Positions 15,024 to 24,532 are shown, numbered from the stretch's first letter. The stretch is 64,000 nucleotides of DNA from Kitasatospora aureofaciens (GCA_000720845.1 JODU01000009.1:190900-254899); one strand, 5' to 3'. Notes: generated from the sequence alone by a model not told the origin. Translations and numbers: made by a program.

Positions 15024-16022
15024 ATGGCAACCCGTGCCGTCGCCCGTCGTAAGTCCGCCGCCGGCGAGACCTCCGGCTCGGCAACCAGCGTCCGCGCGAA
15101 CGGCGGCGAGCTCGCCGACCGCGATCTGGTCGGCATGTACCTCGACGAGATCGCCCGGACACCGCTGCTCGACGCCGCCAAGGAGGTCGAGCTGTCCCAG
15201 ACCATCGAGGCGGGTGTGTTCGCGCGGCAGGTCCTCGAAGGGTACGAGGAGACGGGGGCCGACGCCACCCGTGAGGAGCTCCAGGCCCTGATCGACGAGG
15301 GCGAGCGGGCGAAGGACGTCTTCATCCGCTCCAACCTCCGTCTGGTCGTCGCGGTCGCCCGCCGCTACCCGCGCAGCGGTCTGCCGCTCCTCGACCTCAT
15401 CCAGGAGGGCAACGCCGGCCTGGTCCGCGCGGTCGAGAAGTTCGACTACCGCAAGGGTTTCAAGTTCTCGACGTACGCGACCTGGTGGATCCGTCAGGCC
15501 ATCACGCGCTCCATCGCCGACCAGTCGCGCACCATCCGGCTGCCCGTCCACCTGGTGGAGGAGCTGGGCCGGATCCGGCGCGTGCAGCGCGAGTTCAACC
15601 GCGAGCACGGCCGTGAGCCGGAGCCCGCCGAGATCGCGGCCGAGCTGGGCTCGACGCCGGAGCGTGTCACCGACGTGCTCGACTGGGCCCGTGACCCGGT
15701 CTCGCTGAACATGTCGGTGGACGACGAGGGCGAGACCCAGTTCGGCGACCTGCTGGAGGACACCTCGGCGGTGTCGCCCGAGCAGTCGGTGCTGACCCTG
15801 CTGCGCAGCGAGGAGCTGGACGACCTGATCGGCCGCCTCGACCCGCGCACCGCCTCCATCATCAAGATGCGGTACGGCATCGACGACGGCCGCGAGCGCA
15901 CGCTGACCGAGGTCGGCAAGGAGCACGGCCTCACCCGCGAGCGCATTCGCCAGATCGAGAAGCACGCGCTGCTGGAGCTGAAGAAGCTGGCCCGCGACAC
16001 CGGCTTCGAGGCGGCGGCGTAG
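15024..16022 (+). CDS. hrdD: RNA polymerase sigma factor HrdD
   Basis: 332 residues, a group 2 sigma factor of the sigma-70 family. Region 1.2 is DLVGMYLDEIARTPLL; region 2 is FIRSNLRLVVAVARRY...GLPLLDLIQEGNAGLVRAVEKFDYRKGFKFSTYATWWIRQAI, the -10 recognition helix. Region 3 follows SIADQSRTIRLPVH. Region 4 ends with GLTRERIRQIEKHALLELK, the -35 recognition helix. Length and sequence match Streptomyces HrdD, which resembles the housekeeping HrdB but is dispensable in the laboratory. The ATG is preceded by AGGGAG. The upstream SigR-type promoter ties it to disulfide stress. Confidence 0.95.
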   Translation: MATRAVARRKSAAGETSGSATSVRANGGELADRDLVGMYLDEIARTPLLDAAKEVELSQTIEAGVFARQVLEGYEETGADATREELQALIDEGERAKDVFIRSNLRLVVAVARRYPRSGLPLLDLIQEGNAGLVRAVEKFDYRKGFKFSTYATWWIRQAITRSIADQSRTIRLPVHLVEELGRIRRVQREFNREHGREPEPAEIAAELGSTPERVTDVLDWARDPVSLNMSVDDEGETQFGDLLEDTSAVSPEQSVLTLLRSEELDDLIGRLDPRTASIIKMRYGIDDGRERTLTEVGKEHGLTRERIRQIEKHALLELKKLARDTGFEAAA

Positions 16023-16282
16023 CGTGGCCGGGACGACGGCCGGCCGTGCGGCCCGGCCGCCGCGTGACGCGGGGGCGTGACGTGGCGGATGGGGCGTACG
16101 CCGGTGGTCGAACCCCGCGCAAACATGGCTGTACAACGCTGCTTCAACTCGCGGAGTCCGGGAAAAAGACGTTCGAGCCCCTTGGTCGGGGGCGGGCAAC
16201 GGCTTCGGACCGACCCACCACGCAGCGACCGCAGCACACTGGACCACGTCCCGACGCACTCCCCCCGGCGCCGGGACTTCCC

Positions 16283-16329
16283 GAGCCGGGCTGCGGCGCC
16301 CCTCCCCCCGGGGCGCCGCAGCCCGGCTC
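16283..16329 (+). terminator. strong hairpin in hrdD-TetR gap
   Basis: A perfect 20-bp inverted repeat (16283-16302 with 16310-16329, 7-nt loop) lies 260 bp after hrdD. Between hrdD and this hairpin I see no gene or other clear signal. Confidence 0.75.
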
Positions 16330-16376
16330 CTTCTCCTGAGAGACGAGGCCGGCCGGGAGCCGGGGGAGAGCCCAGA

Positions 16377-16415
16377 GGCGGGCCACCCCGAACCTGAACC
16401 CCGGGGTGGCCCGCC
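16377..16415 (+). terminator. second hairpin just upstream of the TetR gene
   Basis: A perfect 14-bp inverted repeat (16377-16390 with 16402-16415, 11-nt loop) ends 38 bp before the TetR start codon. It could be a terminator or an attenuator in the leader. Confidence 0.6.
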
Positions 16416-16453
16416 GGATGGCAGATTCTGCCACAGCGGCATAGCCTGCCGAA

Positions 16454-17188
16454 GTGAGCAGCACCGTTCCAGCACTTCCCGACCCGGGACCGGGGCCGGT
16501 CGCACCGGTCCCACCTGCCCTCCCGGCCCCACCGGCCGGGCCGGTTTCCCTGACCGAGCGGCGCAAGGCCGAGACCCGGATGGAGATCGCCCGGGCGGCG
16601 GCCCGCCTCTTCGCCGGCCAGGGCCTGCGGGCCACCCGGGCCGAGGACATCGCCCGGGCGGCGGGTGTCGCCCCGCGCACCTTCTACCGCTACTTCGCCG
16701 CCAAGGAGGAGGCGATCGCCCCGCTCTACGCCCTGGGCGCCGAGCGCTGGGTGCGGGCGGTGCGCGAGGCCCCGGCCGAACTGCCCCCGCCCGCGGCCCT
16801 GGAACACGCCGTGCGGCACACGCTGACCCCCGGCGCAGGTGTGTCGGCGCCCTCCTGGGAGTGGGCCCGCGCCCTCATCCGGCTGGCCGAGAGCAGTCCG
16901 GCACTGCGCAAGGTGTGGGCGGAGGTCTGCCACGCCACGGAGCGAGGGCTGGTGGAGGCGCTGGCCGCGCGGATGTCCGGGGGCGACGACAACGTTGCCG
17001 CGCGTCTGGCCGCCTCCCCCAGGCTGCACTTCGCCGCCGCCGTGGCGGGCTCGGCCGTACGCGTCGCGACGGAGCGCTGGGCGTCGTCCACCTCCCAGGA
17101 GGCCCGCAGCCCCCTGGAGCAGGCCCTGCTGAACCTGGCGGTACTGCGGGGCTTCACCTGGGGGGACGACCCCTCGGAACGGGGCTGA
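16454..17188 (+). CDS. TetR family regulator beside hrdD
   Basis: 244 residues from GTG. A Pro-rich N-terminal extension (about 35 residues of PAPPAGPV type) precedes the helix-turn-helix (AARLFAGQGLRATRAEDIARAAGVAPRTFYRYFAAKEEAI). The C-terminal domain is all-helical, with no recognisable ligand pocket. Position next to hrdD matches SCO3201 of S. coelicolor, a regulator reported to block antibiotic production and sporulation when overexpressed. That identity is from remembered synteny. Two strong hairpins in its leader suggest little read-through from hrdD, so expression may normally be low. Confidence 0.82.
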   Translation: MSSTVPALPDPGPGPVAPVPPALPAPPAGPVSLTERRKAETRMEIARAAARLFAGQGLRATRAEDIARAAGVAPRTFYRYFAAKEEAIAPLYALGAERWVRAVREAPAELPPPAALEHAVRHTLTPGAGVSAPSWEWARALIRLAESSPALRKVWAEVCHATERGLVEALAARMSGGDDNVAARLAASPRLHFAAAVAGSAVRVATERWASSTSQEARSPLEQALLNLAVLRGFTWGDDPSERG

Positions 17189-17798
17189 GCCCCGGACGGG
17201 CACCACCACGGGCAGCGAACCCCCGCCGCCCGTCCCACGTCGGTTCGGCCCGCCCCGCCGGCCAGCCGGCCTCGCGGCAGACGGGCGGGTCGCCGCTGCC
17301 CGTCCGGTCAGCAACTCTCGCCGCCGGTCTCCCGCCGGTCTTCGCCCGCGCACGCCGGCCAGCTCGCCCTCGCGGTCTGTCCCGCACCGGGCGGCCGGTC
17401 CGGCCCCGCAGGCCGGCGCGCTTTCGTCACCCGTCCCACGCCGGGCTTGACTCCCGCCGCCGGTCGGGCCTTGCGGCCGGGTCTCGTGCTGGGCGGCGGT
17501 CCGGGTGGCGGGGATGCCGGTCCTGTGGCCGGTGGGCGGGGCGTCGTGCCGGGCGGCTGGTCCCCGCCGTAGGCCGGCGCGCTTTCGTCGCCCGTCCACG
17601 CCGGGCTTGACTCCCGCCGCCGGTCGGGCCAGGCCCTGCGGCCGGATCTTGGGCCGGGCGGCGGTCCCGGTGGCGGGGGTGCCGGTCCTGTGGCCGGTGG
17701 GCGGGTGCTGTGCGGGGTGCGGGGCCTCGTGCCGGTCGGCGGGGTCCCGGCGCCCGGGGGGGCGGGGCCTCGTGCCGGTCGGCGGGGGCTCGTAGGGG
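17189..17798. repeat. repeat-rich gap with a 130-bp direct duplication
   Basis: This 610-bp stretch has no convincing gene. A segment of about 130 bp at 17411-17540 recurs, slightly diverged, at 17572-17705 (both start GGCCGGCGCGCTTTCGTC and end near GGTGGGCGGG). A shorter 22-bp unit (GGGCCTCGTGCCGGTCGGCG) repeats at about 17722 and 17763. Open frames across it are Pro/Gly/Arg-rich shadows. It probably arose by local duplication. Confidence 0.7.
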
Positions 17799-18770
17799 TC
17801 AGTCCGGGTTTGCCGCCCGGGTCAGGCGGGCGCCCAGTTCCCGTACGCAGTCCACCAGTTCCGCCGGTTCCCGGACGCGGAAGTCCAGGCCGGTCGTCGC
17901 CAGGCGGGCCGCGATCCACTCCACGGAGCCGGACACGGTCGCCCGCACCACGCACGACGAGCGGCCGTCCACCGCCTCCGGCGTTCCCAACCAGTGCGGC
18001 AGCAGCGGCGTGACGGCCTCGACCGGCGCGTGGAAGACGACCGCGATCTCGTAGGAGTCGCTGCGGCGCTGCATCGAGTGCCGCAGGTATTCGGCCGCGT
18101 CCCCCGCCGGCAGCTCCCGCGGAGCGAACCGCGCCCCCGTGGCGAAGGGCTCGCTCACCCGGTCGACCCGGAAGGTCCGCCAGTCGTCCCGGTCGAGGTC
18201 GTAGGCGACCAGGTACCAGCGCCGCCCCGTCGACACCAGCCGGTACGGCTCCGTCACGCGCCGCGTCTCGCTGCCGTCCGCCGCCCGGTAGGCGAACCGC
18301 AGCCGCTCGTGCCCGGCCACCGTCGAGGCCATCACGGTCAGCGTCTCGGGCGCGATGCTCGGCCCGTCCCCGCTGGTCAGCGGCGTGGTCGCGGACTGGA
18401 GCGTGGTGACCCGGTGCCGCAGCCGGGACGGCAGCACCTGCTCCAGCTTGGCCAGGGCCCGCACCGACGCCTCGTCCAGGCCCGCGACCGCGTGGCCCGC
18501 GCCGGCCCGCAGCCCGACCGCGATGGCCACCGCCTCCTCGTCGTCGAGGACGAGCGGCGGCATCGCCTTGCCCGCAACCAGCCGGTAGCCGCCGTCGGAG
18601 CCCATCGTCGCCTGAACCGGATAGCCCAGTTCGCGCAGGCGGTCGATGTCCCGCCGGACGGTGCGCCGGGAGACCCCGAGCCGGTCGGCCAGCTCGCCGC
18701 CGGGCCATTCGCGGGGCGTCTGCAGGAGCGAGAGGAGCGTCAGCAACCGGGCCGGGGTGTCCGTCGTCAT
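17799..18770 (-). CDS. WYL-domain (YafY/DeoR-like) regulator
   Basis: 323 residues. The N-terminal HTH_11 winged helix (RLGVSRRTVRRDIDRLRELGYPV) is followed by the linker GSDGGYRLVAGKAMPPLVLDDEEAVA. The WYL domain is at about 140-210 (LRFAYRAADGSETRRVTEPYRLV, GRRWYLVAYDLDRDDWRTFRVDR), with a WCX-type C-terminus. WYL regulators sense nucleic-acid fragments or small ligands; here the target is likely the divergent MFS gene starting 62 bp away, a common Streptomyces pairing. The ATG begins the conserved N-terminus. Confidence 0.9.
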   Translation of the reverse strand: MTTDTPARLLTLLSLLQTPREWPGGELADRLGVSRRTVRRDIDRLRELGYPVQATMGSDGGYRLVAGKAMPPLVLDDEEAVAIAVGLRAGAGHAVAGLDEASVRALAKLEQVLPSRLRHRVTTLQSATTPLTSGDGPSIAPETLTVMASTVAGHERLRFAYRAADGSETRRVTEPYRLVSTGRRWYLVAYDLDRDDWRTFRVDRVSEPFATGARFAPRELPAGDAAEYLRHSMQRRSDSYEIAVVFHAPVEAVTPLLPHWLGTPEAVDGRSSCVVRATVSGSVEWIAARLATTGLDFRVREPAELVDCVRELGARLTRAANPD

Positions 18771-18832
18771 GCGTTCGAGGATGCCGCAGATCTAGGACAT
18801 CATCCGACCTACTGGCCTCCTAAGTTCCTCCC

Positions 18833-20359
18833 ATGACCTTCAAGCAGACCCGGGATCCGGCTCCCGTCCCGCCCGCCGTGTCCGCCGCGGGCGACCGACG
18901 TCGTTGGTTCGCCCTGGCGATCGTGATGACCGCGGCGTTCATGGACCTGGTGGACGTCACCATCGTCAACATCGCCCTCCCCTCGATCCAGAAGGACGAG
19001 GGCGCCACCTTCAGCCAGATCCAGTGGATCACCGCCGGTTACGCCCTCGCCTTCGCGGCCGGGCTGATCACCGGCGGGCGGCTCGGCGACATCCACGGCC
19101 GCAAGCGGGTCTTCCTCGTCGGCATCGGCGGTTTCACCCTGGCCTCGGCGCTGTGCGGCCTCGCCGCCAACCCGGAGATGCTGGTCGCCTCCCGCATCCT
19201 CCAGGGCGGCATGGCGGCGCTGATGGTGCCGCAGGTGCTGTCGATCGTGCACGCCACCTTCCCGGCGCACGAACGCGGCAAGGTCTTCGGGCTGTTCGGC
19301 GCGATCGTCGGACTCGGCGCCGTCTCCGGTCCACTGCTGGGCGCCCTGCTCACCGAGTGGAACCTCTTCGGCCTCGAATGGCGGCCCATCTTCCTCATCA
19401 ACCTGCCGGTCGGCATCGCGGGCCTCGTCCTCGGCAGCCGCTTCATCACGGAGTCGAAGGCGCCGCGCGCCCTCAGGCTCGACCTGGTCGGGGTCGCGCT
19501 GGTCACGCTCGGCCTGCTGATGCTGATCTACCCGCTCACCCGGGGCGAGGAGCTGGGCTGGCCGCTGTGGGGCCACGTCTCGATGGCCGGCTCGCTCGTG
19601 GTCCTCGCGGTCCTGGTCGCCTACGAGCGGCGCAAGAGCGCGCGGGACGGTTCGCCGCTGGTGGAGCTGTCGCTGTTCAAGGTCAAGAGCTTCGCGGCCG
19701 GGATCGCCGTGCAGACGGTCTTCGGGGTCGCGCTCGGCATCTTCTTCCTGGTGTGGACGCTGTACATGCAGTTCGGCCTCGGCTGGAGCCCGCTGCGGGC
19801 CGGGCTGACCGGCGTGCCGTTCTCCATCGCCGTGTCCACGGCCGCCGGGGTGTCGGTGCAGAAGCTGGTACCGCGCTTCGGGCGCAAGGTGCTCCAGGGG
19901 GGCGCGCTGGTGATGGCGGCCGGAGTGCTCCTCTACATCTGGGAGTCCGGGCGCTACGGGCTCGCCATCACCTCCTGGCAGATGGCGCTGCCGCTGGCCG
20001 TGATGGGGCTCGGCATGGGCCTGATCGTCGCGCCGCTGACCGACGCGGTGCTCTCCCAGGTGCCGCGCGAGCACGCCGGGGCGGCCTCGGGGCTCATCAA
20101 CACCGTGCAGCAGATGGGCAACGCGCTCGGACTCGGGCTGGTGTCGGTGGTCTTCTTCGGCACGATGAGCGACCACCTGACCCCCGACCGCATCGGCCCC
20201 GCCTACGTGGACGCCTTCCAGAGCGCGCTCGGGTGGGTGGCCGCGGTGCTGGCCGTCATCTTCCTGCTGATGTTCGCGCTGCCCAGGCGGCCGGCCCAGC
20301 ACGTGGAAGGAGGCGGGGCGGAGGACCCGGCTCAGGAGAAGGAACCCGCGCTGGTCTGA
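18833..20359 (+). CDS. MFS drug exporter, DHA2 type
   Basis: 508 residues with about 14 helices. It carries TAAFMDLVDVTIVNIALPSIQ in helix 1, GGRLGDIHGRKRVFL (motif A) and GLGAVSGPLLGALLTEW (motif C). Late in the protein is GAASGLINTVQQMGNALGLGL. It resembles the exporter at 11229 in type but is clearly a different paralogue, with DVTIVN in place of DATIVN and a shorter tail. It is divergent from the WYL regulator, its likely controller. Confidence 0.9.
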   Translation: MTFKQTRDPAPVPPAVSAAGDRRRWFALAIVMTAAFMDLVDVTIVNIALPSIQKDEGATFSQIQWITAGYALAFAAGLITGGRLGDIHGRKRVFLVGIGGFTLASALCGLAANPEMLVASRILQGGMAALMVPQVLSIVHATFPAHERGKVFGLFGAIVGLGAVSGPLLGALLTEWNLFGLEWRPIFLINLPVGIAGLVLGSRFITESKAPRALRLDLVGVALVTLGLLMLIYPLTRGEELGWPLWGHVSMAGSLVVLAVLVAYERRKSARDGSPLVELSLFKVKSFAAGIAVQTVFGVALGIFFLVWTLYMQFGLGWSPLRAGLTGVPFSIAVSTAAGVSVQKLVPRFGRKVLQGGALVMAAGVLLYIWESGRYGLAITSWQMALPLAVMGLGMGLIVAPLTDAVLSQVPREHAGAASGLINTVQQMGNALGLGLVSVVFFGTMSDHLTPDRIGPAYVDAFQSALGWVAAVLAVIFLLMFALPRRPAQHVEGGGAEDPAQEKEPALV

Positions 20360-20390
20360 GACCGCGCTCGCGGGACGGGACAGTGGGCAG

Positions 20391-20424
20391 GGGCGGGTCC
20401 GGCACGGAGGTGCCGGGCCCGCCC
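20391..20424 (+). terminator. terminator of the MFS gene
   Basis: A 15-bp hairpin (20391-20405 with 20410-20424, one G-U pair, 4-nt loop GGAG) is followed by CTCTCTC, 31 bp after the stop codon. Confidence 0.75.
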
Positions 20425-20470
20425 TCTCTCGTGCAGATGCCCGTTCATGCCTGCTTGAGCCCGAATGCTT

Positions 20471-20509
20471 CTGGTTGCTGTTTACATTCCGGACAACCAG
20501 GCGTAATCT
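20471..20509 (+). promoter_or_regulatory. fru operon promoter with overlapping operator
   Basis: TTTACA (20481-20486) and TAATCT (20504-20509) are 17 bases apart, a good vegetative promoter. The perfect inverted repeat CTGGTTG (20471-20477) / CAACCAG (20494-20500) straddles the -35 box and is the obvious operator candidate for FruR. The start codon is 46 bp downstream. Confidence 0.6.
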
Positions 20510-20554
20510 CCGAGCGAAACCACAGGTTCGGGCACGGGTCGGAGGTGAACGGTC

Positions 20555-21316
20555 ATGTACGCACCGGAGCGGCAGCAGGAGATCCTCCGGCTCGCCCGGG
20601 ACGGCGGCCGGGTGGACGTGGTGTCGCTGGCCGAGGAGTTCCAGGTGACGGCGGAGACCATCCGCCGCGACCTCAAGGCCCTCGACCGCGCCGGTCTGCT
20701 CCGCCGGGTGCACGGCGGCGCGATCCCGGCCGGGCGGCTCGACTTCGAACCGGACCTCGCCGAGCGCGAGTCCACGGCCGCCGACGAGAAGGACCGCATC
20801 GCCAGGGCGGCCCTCGCGGAGCTGCCGGCCGAGGGCACCATGATCCTCGACGCCGGTTCAACGGTGGCCCGCATGGCCGCGGCGATCCCGCCGGAGGCCT
20901 CGCTGACCGTGGTCACCCACAGCCTGCCCATCGCGGCCCGCCTCGCCGACCACCCCGGCATCCAGCTCCACATCGTCGGAGGGCGCGTGCGGCACCGTAC
21001 GCGCGCCGCCGTGGACGCCTGGGCACTGCGCGCGTACGGCGAGATCCGCGCCGACGTGGCCGTGGTGGCGGCCAACGGGTTCTCCGTGGAGCACGGCCTG
21101 ACCACCCCCGACCTCGCCGAGGCCGCCGTCAAGCGGGCCGCCCTGACCGCCGCCCGGCGCGTGGTACTGCTCGCCGACTCCTCCAAGTACGCGCAGGAGC
21201 AGTTCGCCCGCTTCGGCGCCCTGAGCGACGTGGACCTGCTGATCACCGACCAGGGACTGACCCCCGAGGACGCGGGCGACATCGAGCGCGCCGGCACGGA
21301 AGTAGTACGCGCATGA
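20555..21316 (+). CDS. fruR: DeoR family fructose operon repressor
   Basis: 253 residues. The N-terminal helix-turn-helix begins MYAPERQQEILRLARDGGRVDVVSLAEEFQVTAETIRRDLK, and the sugar-phosphate-binding DeoRC domain fills the rest (MILDAGSTVARMA, VVAANGFSVEHGLTTPDLAEAAVKRA). It heads an operon with fruK and fruA; the stop overlaps the fruK start as ATGA, so the two are translationally coupled. By family and context it represses the operon and is released by fructose 1-phosphate. A palindrome over its own promoter suggests autoregulation. Confidence 0.92.
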   Translation: MYAPERQQEILRLARDGGRVDVVSLAEEFQVTAETIRRDLKALDRAGLLRRVHGGAIPAGRLDFEPDLAERESTAADEKDRIARAALAELPAEGTMILDAGSTVARMAAAIPPEASLTVVTHSLPIAARLADHPGIQLHIVGGRVRHRTRAAVDAWALRAYGEIRADVAVVAANGFSVEHGLTTPDLAEAAVKRAALTAARRVVLLADSSKYAQEQFARFGALSDVDLLITDQGLTPEDAGDIERAGTEVVRA

Positions 21317-22260
21317 TCCTGACCGTCACCCCCAACCCGTCGCTGGACCGCACCTACGAGGTGCCCTCCCTCGACCGCGGCGAGGTCGTCCGGGCCACCG
21401 GCGAGCGGGTCGACCCCGGCGGCAAGGGTGTGAACGTCTCGCGCGCGGTGACCGCCGCCGGGCAGCGCACCGTCGCGGTGCTGCCGCTGGGCGGTGCCCC
21501 TGGCGCTCTCGTCGCCGACCTGCTGGACGCGCAGGGCATCGAGGTCGCGCCGGTGCCGATCACCGGGCCCACCCGCTCCAACATCGCGCTCGCCGAGGCC
21601 GACGGCGTCCTGACGAAGATCAACGCCCCGGGCCCCGAACTCTCCCCGGCCGAACGGGAACTGCTCCTGGAGACCGTACGGCGGCAGTCGCCCGGCGCGG
21701 ACTGGATCGCCTGCTGCGGCAGCCTGCCCCGCGGACTCGCCCCGTCCTGGTACGCCGACCTGGTCGCCCGGGCGCACGCCGCCGGTGTCCGCATCGCCCT
21801 GGACACCTCGGGACCGGCCTTGCTGCGGGCCCTGCGCGAGCGGCCCGACGTGGTCAAGCCGAACGCCGAGGAGCTGGCCGAGGCCGTCGGGCGTCCGCTG
21901 GCCACGGTCGGCGACGCGGTGAAGGCCGCCGAGGAGCTGCGGGAGCTGGGCGCCCGCTCCGTGCTCGCCAGCCTGGGCGCCGACGGACAGCTGCTCGTGG
22001 ACGACGCGGGCACCTGGTTCGGCACCGCCCGCGTGGACGCCGTACGCAGCAACGTCGGCGCCGGGGACTCCTCCCTCGCCGGGTTCCTCGTCGCCGGCGG
22101 GACGGGCCCCGGCGCCCTCGCCTCCGCCGTCGCGCACGGCGCCGCCGCCGTCCAGCTGCCCGGCAGCGTGATGCCGACGCCGTACGACCTCGACCCGGCC
22201 GCCGTGACGGTCACGGCCGAGGTGCCCGTGAACCGCGTACTGAAGGAGCCGGCGTCATGA
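21313..22260 (+). CDS. fruK: 1-phosphofructokinase
   Basis: 315 residues of the PfkB family. The start MILTVTPNPSLDRTYEV, then DPGGKGVNVSRAV, TGPTRSNIAL and PNAEELAEAVG are characteristic of FruK. The ATP site with the catalytic Asp is NVGAGDSSLAGFL near residue 247. It converts fructose 1-phosphate to fructose 1,6-bisphosphate in the cytoplasm, using the product of the FruA transporter. It overlaps fruR by four bases and precedes fruA by 139 bp of C-rich spacer with no gene. Confidence 0.95.
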   Translation: MILTVTPNPSLDRTYEVPSLDRGEVVRATGERVDPGGKGVNVSRAVTAAGQRTVAVLPLGGAPGALVADLLDAQGIEVAPVPITGPTRSNIALAEADGVLTKINAPGPELSPAERELLLETVRRQSPGADWIACCGSLPRGLAPSWYADLVARAHAAGVRIALDTSGPALLRALRERPDVVKPNAEELAEAVGRPLATVGDAVKAAEELRELGARSVLASLGADGQLLVDDAGTWFGTARVDAVRSNVGAGDSSLAGFLVAGGTGPGALASAVAHGAAAVQLPGSVMPTPYDLDPAAVTVTAEVPVNRVLKEPAS

Positions 22261-22399
22261 GCCCCGGTCTCCTTCGCGGCCCGTCCCCCGGCTCTCTCCC
22301 CAGAGCCGCCCCCGACCCCCACCGCTGTGCCCCCGTCCCCCTCCCCGCCCCCGCCCCTCACCCCACGTTCCGGGCGATACGCGAGCTAAGGAGCCCGCG

Positions 22400-24532
22400 A
22401 TGAGCGACATGATCACCGCGGACCTGGTCGACCTCGACCTGTCCGCCGACACCAAGGAAGCGGCGGCGCGTGCCCTCGCGGAGCGGATGGTGGCCCTGGG
22501 CCGGGTGACCGACCTGGAGGGCTTCCTCGCCGACGTGGCCGCCCGCGAGGCGCAGATGCCGACCGGCCTCGACGGCGGCATCGGCATCCCGCACTGCCGC
22601 AGCGAGCACGTCACCGAGCCGACGCTCGCCTTCGGGCGCAGCGCGGCCGGCGTCGACTTCGGCGCGGCGGACGGCCCGGCCGACCTGATCTTCCTGATCG
22701 CCGCTCCGGCGGGCGCCGACGACGCCCACCTGACGATCCTCTCCTCGCTGGCCCGGCAGCTGATGAACGCCGAGTTCACGGCCGCGCTGCGCTCGGCGGG
22801 CGACGCGGCGGCCGCCGCCGCGCTGATCCGCGGGGAGGAGCCGGCCCCGGCCGAGGACGCCGGCGCCCCTGAGGCGTCCACAGGCAGCGGGGATACCGCG
22901 GACGCTACGGACGTCACGGATAAAGCAGACACCGGGGCGGTCTCGGCGGCGGCCTCCGCCGAGACCGCCCCGGGCAGCACCGGCCAGGATTCCGGCGGGC
23001 CCGCCCGCCCGTTCCGGATCGTCGCCGTCACCTCCTGCCCCACCGGCATCGCGCACACCTACATGGCGGCCGAGTCGCTGGAGAACGCGGGCCGCGAGGA
23101 GGGCGTCGAGGTCGTCGTCGAGACCCAGGGCTCGGCGGGGTTCACCCGGCTCGACCCGGCGGTCGTCGCTGCGGCGGACGGCGTGATCTTCGCTCATGAC
23201 GTGGCCGTGCGCGAGAAGGACCGCTTCGCCGGGAAGCCCACCGTCGACACCGGCGTCAAGGCGGCCATCAACCGGCCCGGCGAGCTGATCGCCGAGGTCC
23301 GCGACAAGGCGGCCCGCGGCGAGGTCACCTCCGCGTCCCCGGGCGCGGCGCCGTCGGCCGGTGCGACGCCCGTCGAGCGCGGCGGCGAGTCCGGTGAGGG
23401 ATACGGCACCAAGCTCCGCAAGTGGCTGATGTCCGGCGTCAGTTACATGGTCCCGTTCGTCGCCGCGGGCGGTCTGCTGATCGCCCTGGGCTTCGCGATC
23501 GGCGGCTACGAGATCAACAAGGCTCCCTCCGTGATGGACCACTTCGTGTGGACCCAGGCGGACAGCTGGGCGGCGCTGCTCTTCCAGATCGGCGGCGTGG
23601 CCTTCGCCTTCCTCGTCCCGGTGCTGGCCGGCTACATCGCCTACGGCATGGCCGACCGGCCGGGCCTGGTCCCCGGCTTCGTGGGCGGCTCGATCGCCCT
23701 GACCATCAACGCCGGCTTCCTCGGCGGTCTGGCGGCCGGACTGATCTCCGGTGCGGTGGTGCTGGCGATCCAGCGGGTACCGATACCGAAGGCGCTGCGC
23801 GGCATCATGCCGGTGGTGGTGATCCCGCTCGTCTCGGCGGCGGTCGTCGGATTCCTGATGTTCGTCGTGATCGGCAAGCCCATCGCGTCCGCGCAGTCGG
23901 GGATGACCGACTGGCTCAACGGACTGTCCGGCGCCAACGCGGTCCTGCTCGGCGCGCTGCTCGGCCTGATGATGTGCTTCGACCTCGGCGGCCCGGTCAA
24001 CAAGGTCGCCTACACCTTCGCCACCGCGGGCATCGCGGTCACCAGCCCCAGCGACTCGGCGATGAAGATCATGGCGGCGGTGATGGCGGCCGGCATGGTC
24101 CCGCCGCTGGCGATGGCCCTGGCCACCACGGTGCGCGGCCGGCTCTTCAACGCCGCCGAGCGCGAGAACGGCAAGGCCGCCTGGGTCCTGGGCGCCTCCT
24201 TCATCTCCGAGGGCGCGATCCCGTTCGCCGCGGCCGACCCGCTGCGCGTCATCCCCTCCTCGATGGTGGGCGGCGCGGTCACCGGCGCTCTCTCGATGGC
24301 CTTCGGCGCGACACTGCGCGCCCCGCACGGCGGCATCTTCGTGGTCCCGCTGATCGGCAACCCGCTGCTCTACCTGGTCGCCATCGCGGCCGGTGTCTGT
24401 GTCACCACGGCCCTGGTGATCGTCCTCAAGGGGCTGCGCAAGCCGGTGACGGGCGCCTCGGCCCAGGGACCCGGCGGGGGCGCGGACCCGTCGGCACCGG
24501 CGCCGGACACGAAGCAGCCGGTGGCCGCGTAG
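22400..24532 (+). CDS. fruA: PTS fructose transporter, fused EIIABC
   Basis: 710 residues. The EIIA domain (1-145) has its phospho-His in GGIGIPHCRSEHV, at about residue 65. An acidic Ala-rich linker (146-202) leads to EIIB, with the phospho-Cys in VAVTSCPTGIAHTYMAA at about 213. A second linker leads to EIIC from about 340 (KWLMSGVSYMVPFVAAGG), an eight-helix channel including GAIPFAAADPLRVIP near the end. It imports fructose while phosphorylating it to fructose 1-phosphate, taking phosphate from HPr. AAGGAG is six bases before the ATG. Confidence 0.95.
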   Translation: MSDMITADLVDLDLSADTKEAAARALAERMVALGRVTDLEGFLADVAAREAQMPTGLDGGIGIPHCRSEHVTEPTLAFGRSAAGVDFGAADGPADLIFLIAAPAGADDAHLTILSSLARQLMNAEFTAALRSAGDAAAAAALIRGEEPAPAEDAGAPEASTGSGDTADATDVTDKADTGAVSAAASAETAPGSTGQDSGGPARPFRIVAVTSCPTGIAHTYMAAESLENAGREEGVEVVVETQGSAGFTRLDPAVVAAADGVIFAHDVAVREKDRFAGKPTVDTGVKAAINRPGELIAEVRDKAARGEVTSASPGAAPSAGATPVERGGESGEGYGTKLRKWLMSGVSYMVPFVAAGGLLIALGFAIGGYEINKAPSVMDHFVWTQADSWAALLFQIGGVAFAFLVPVLAGYIAYGMADRPGLVPGFVGGSIALTINAGFLGGLAAGLISGAVVLAIQRVPIPKALRGIMPVVVIPLVSAAVVGFLMFVVIGKPIASAQSGMTDWLNGLSGANAVLLGALLGLMMCFDLGGPVNKVAYTFATAGIAVTSPSDSAMKIMAAVMAAGMVPPLAMALATTVRGRLFNAAERENGKAAWVLGASFISEGAIPFAAADPLRVIPSSMVGGAVTGALSMAFGATLRAPHGGIFVVPLIGNPLLYLVAIAAGVCVTTALVIVLKGLRKPVTGASAQGPGGGADPSAPAPDTKQPVAA

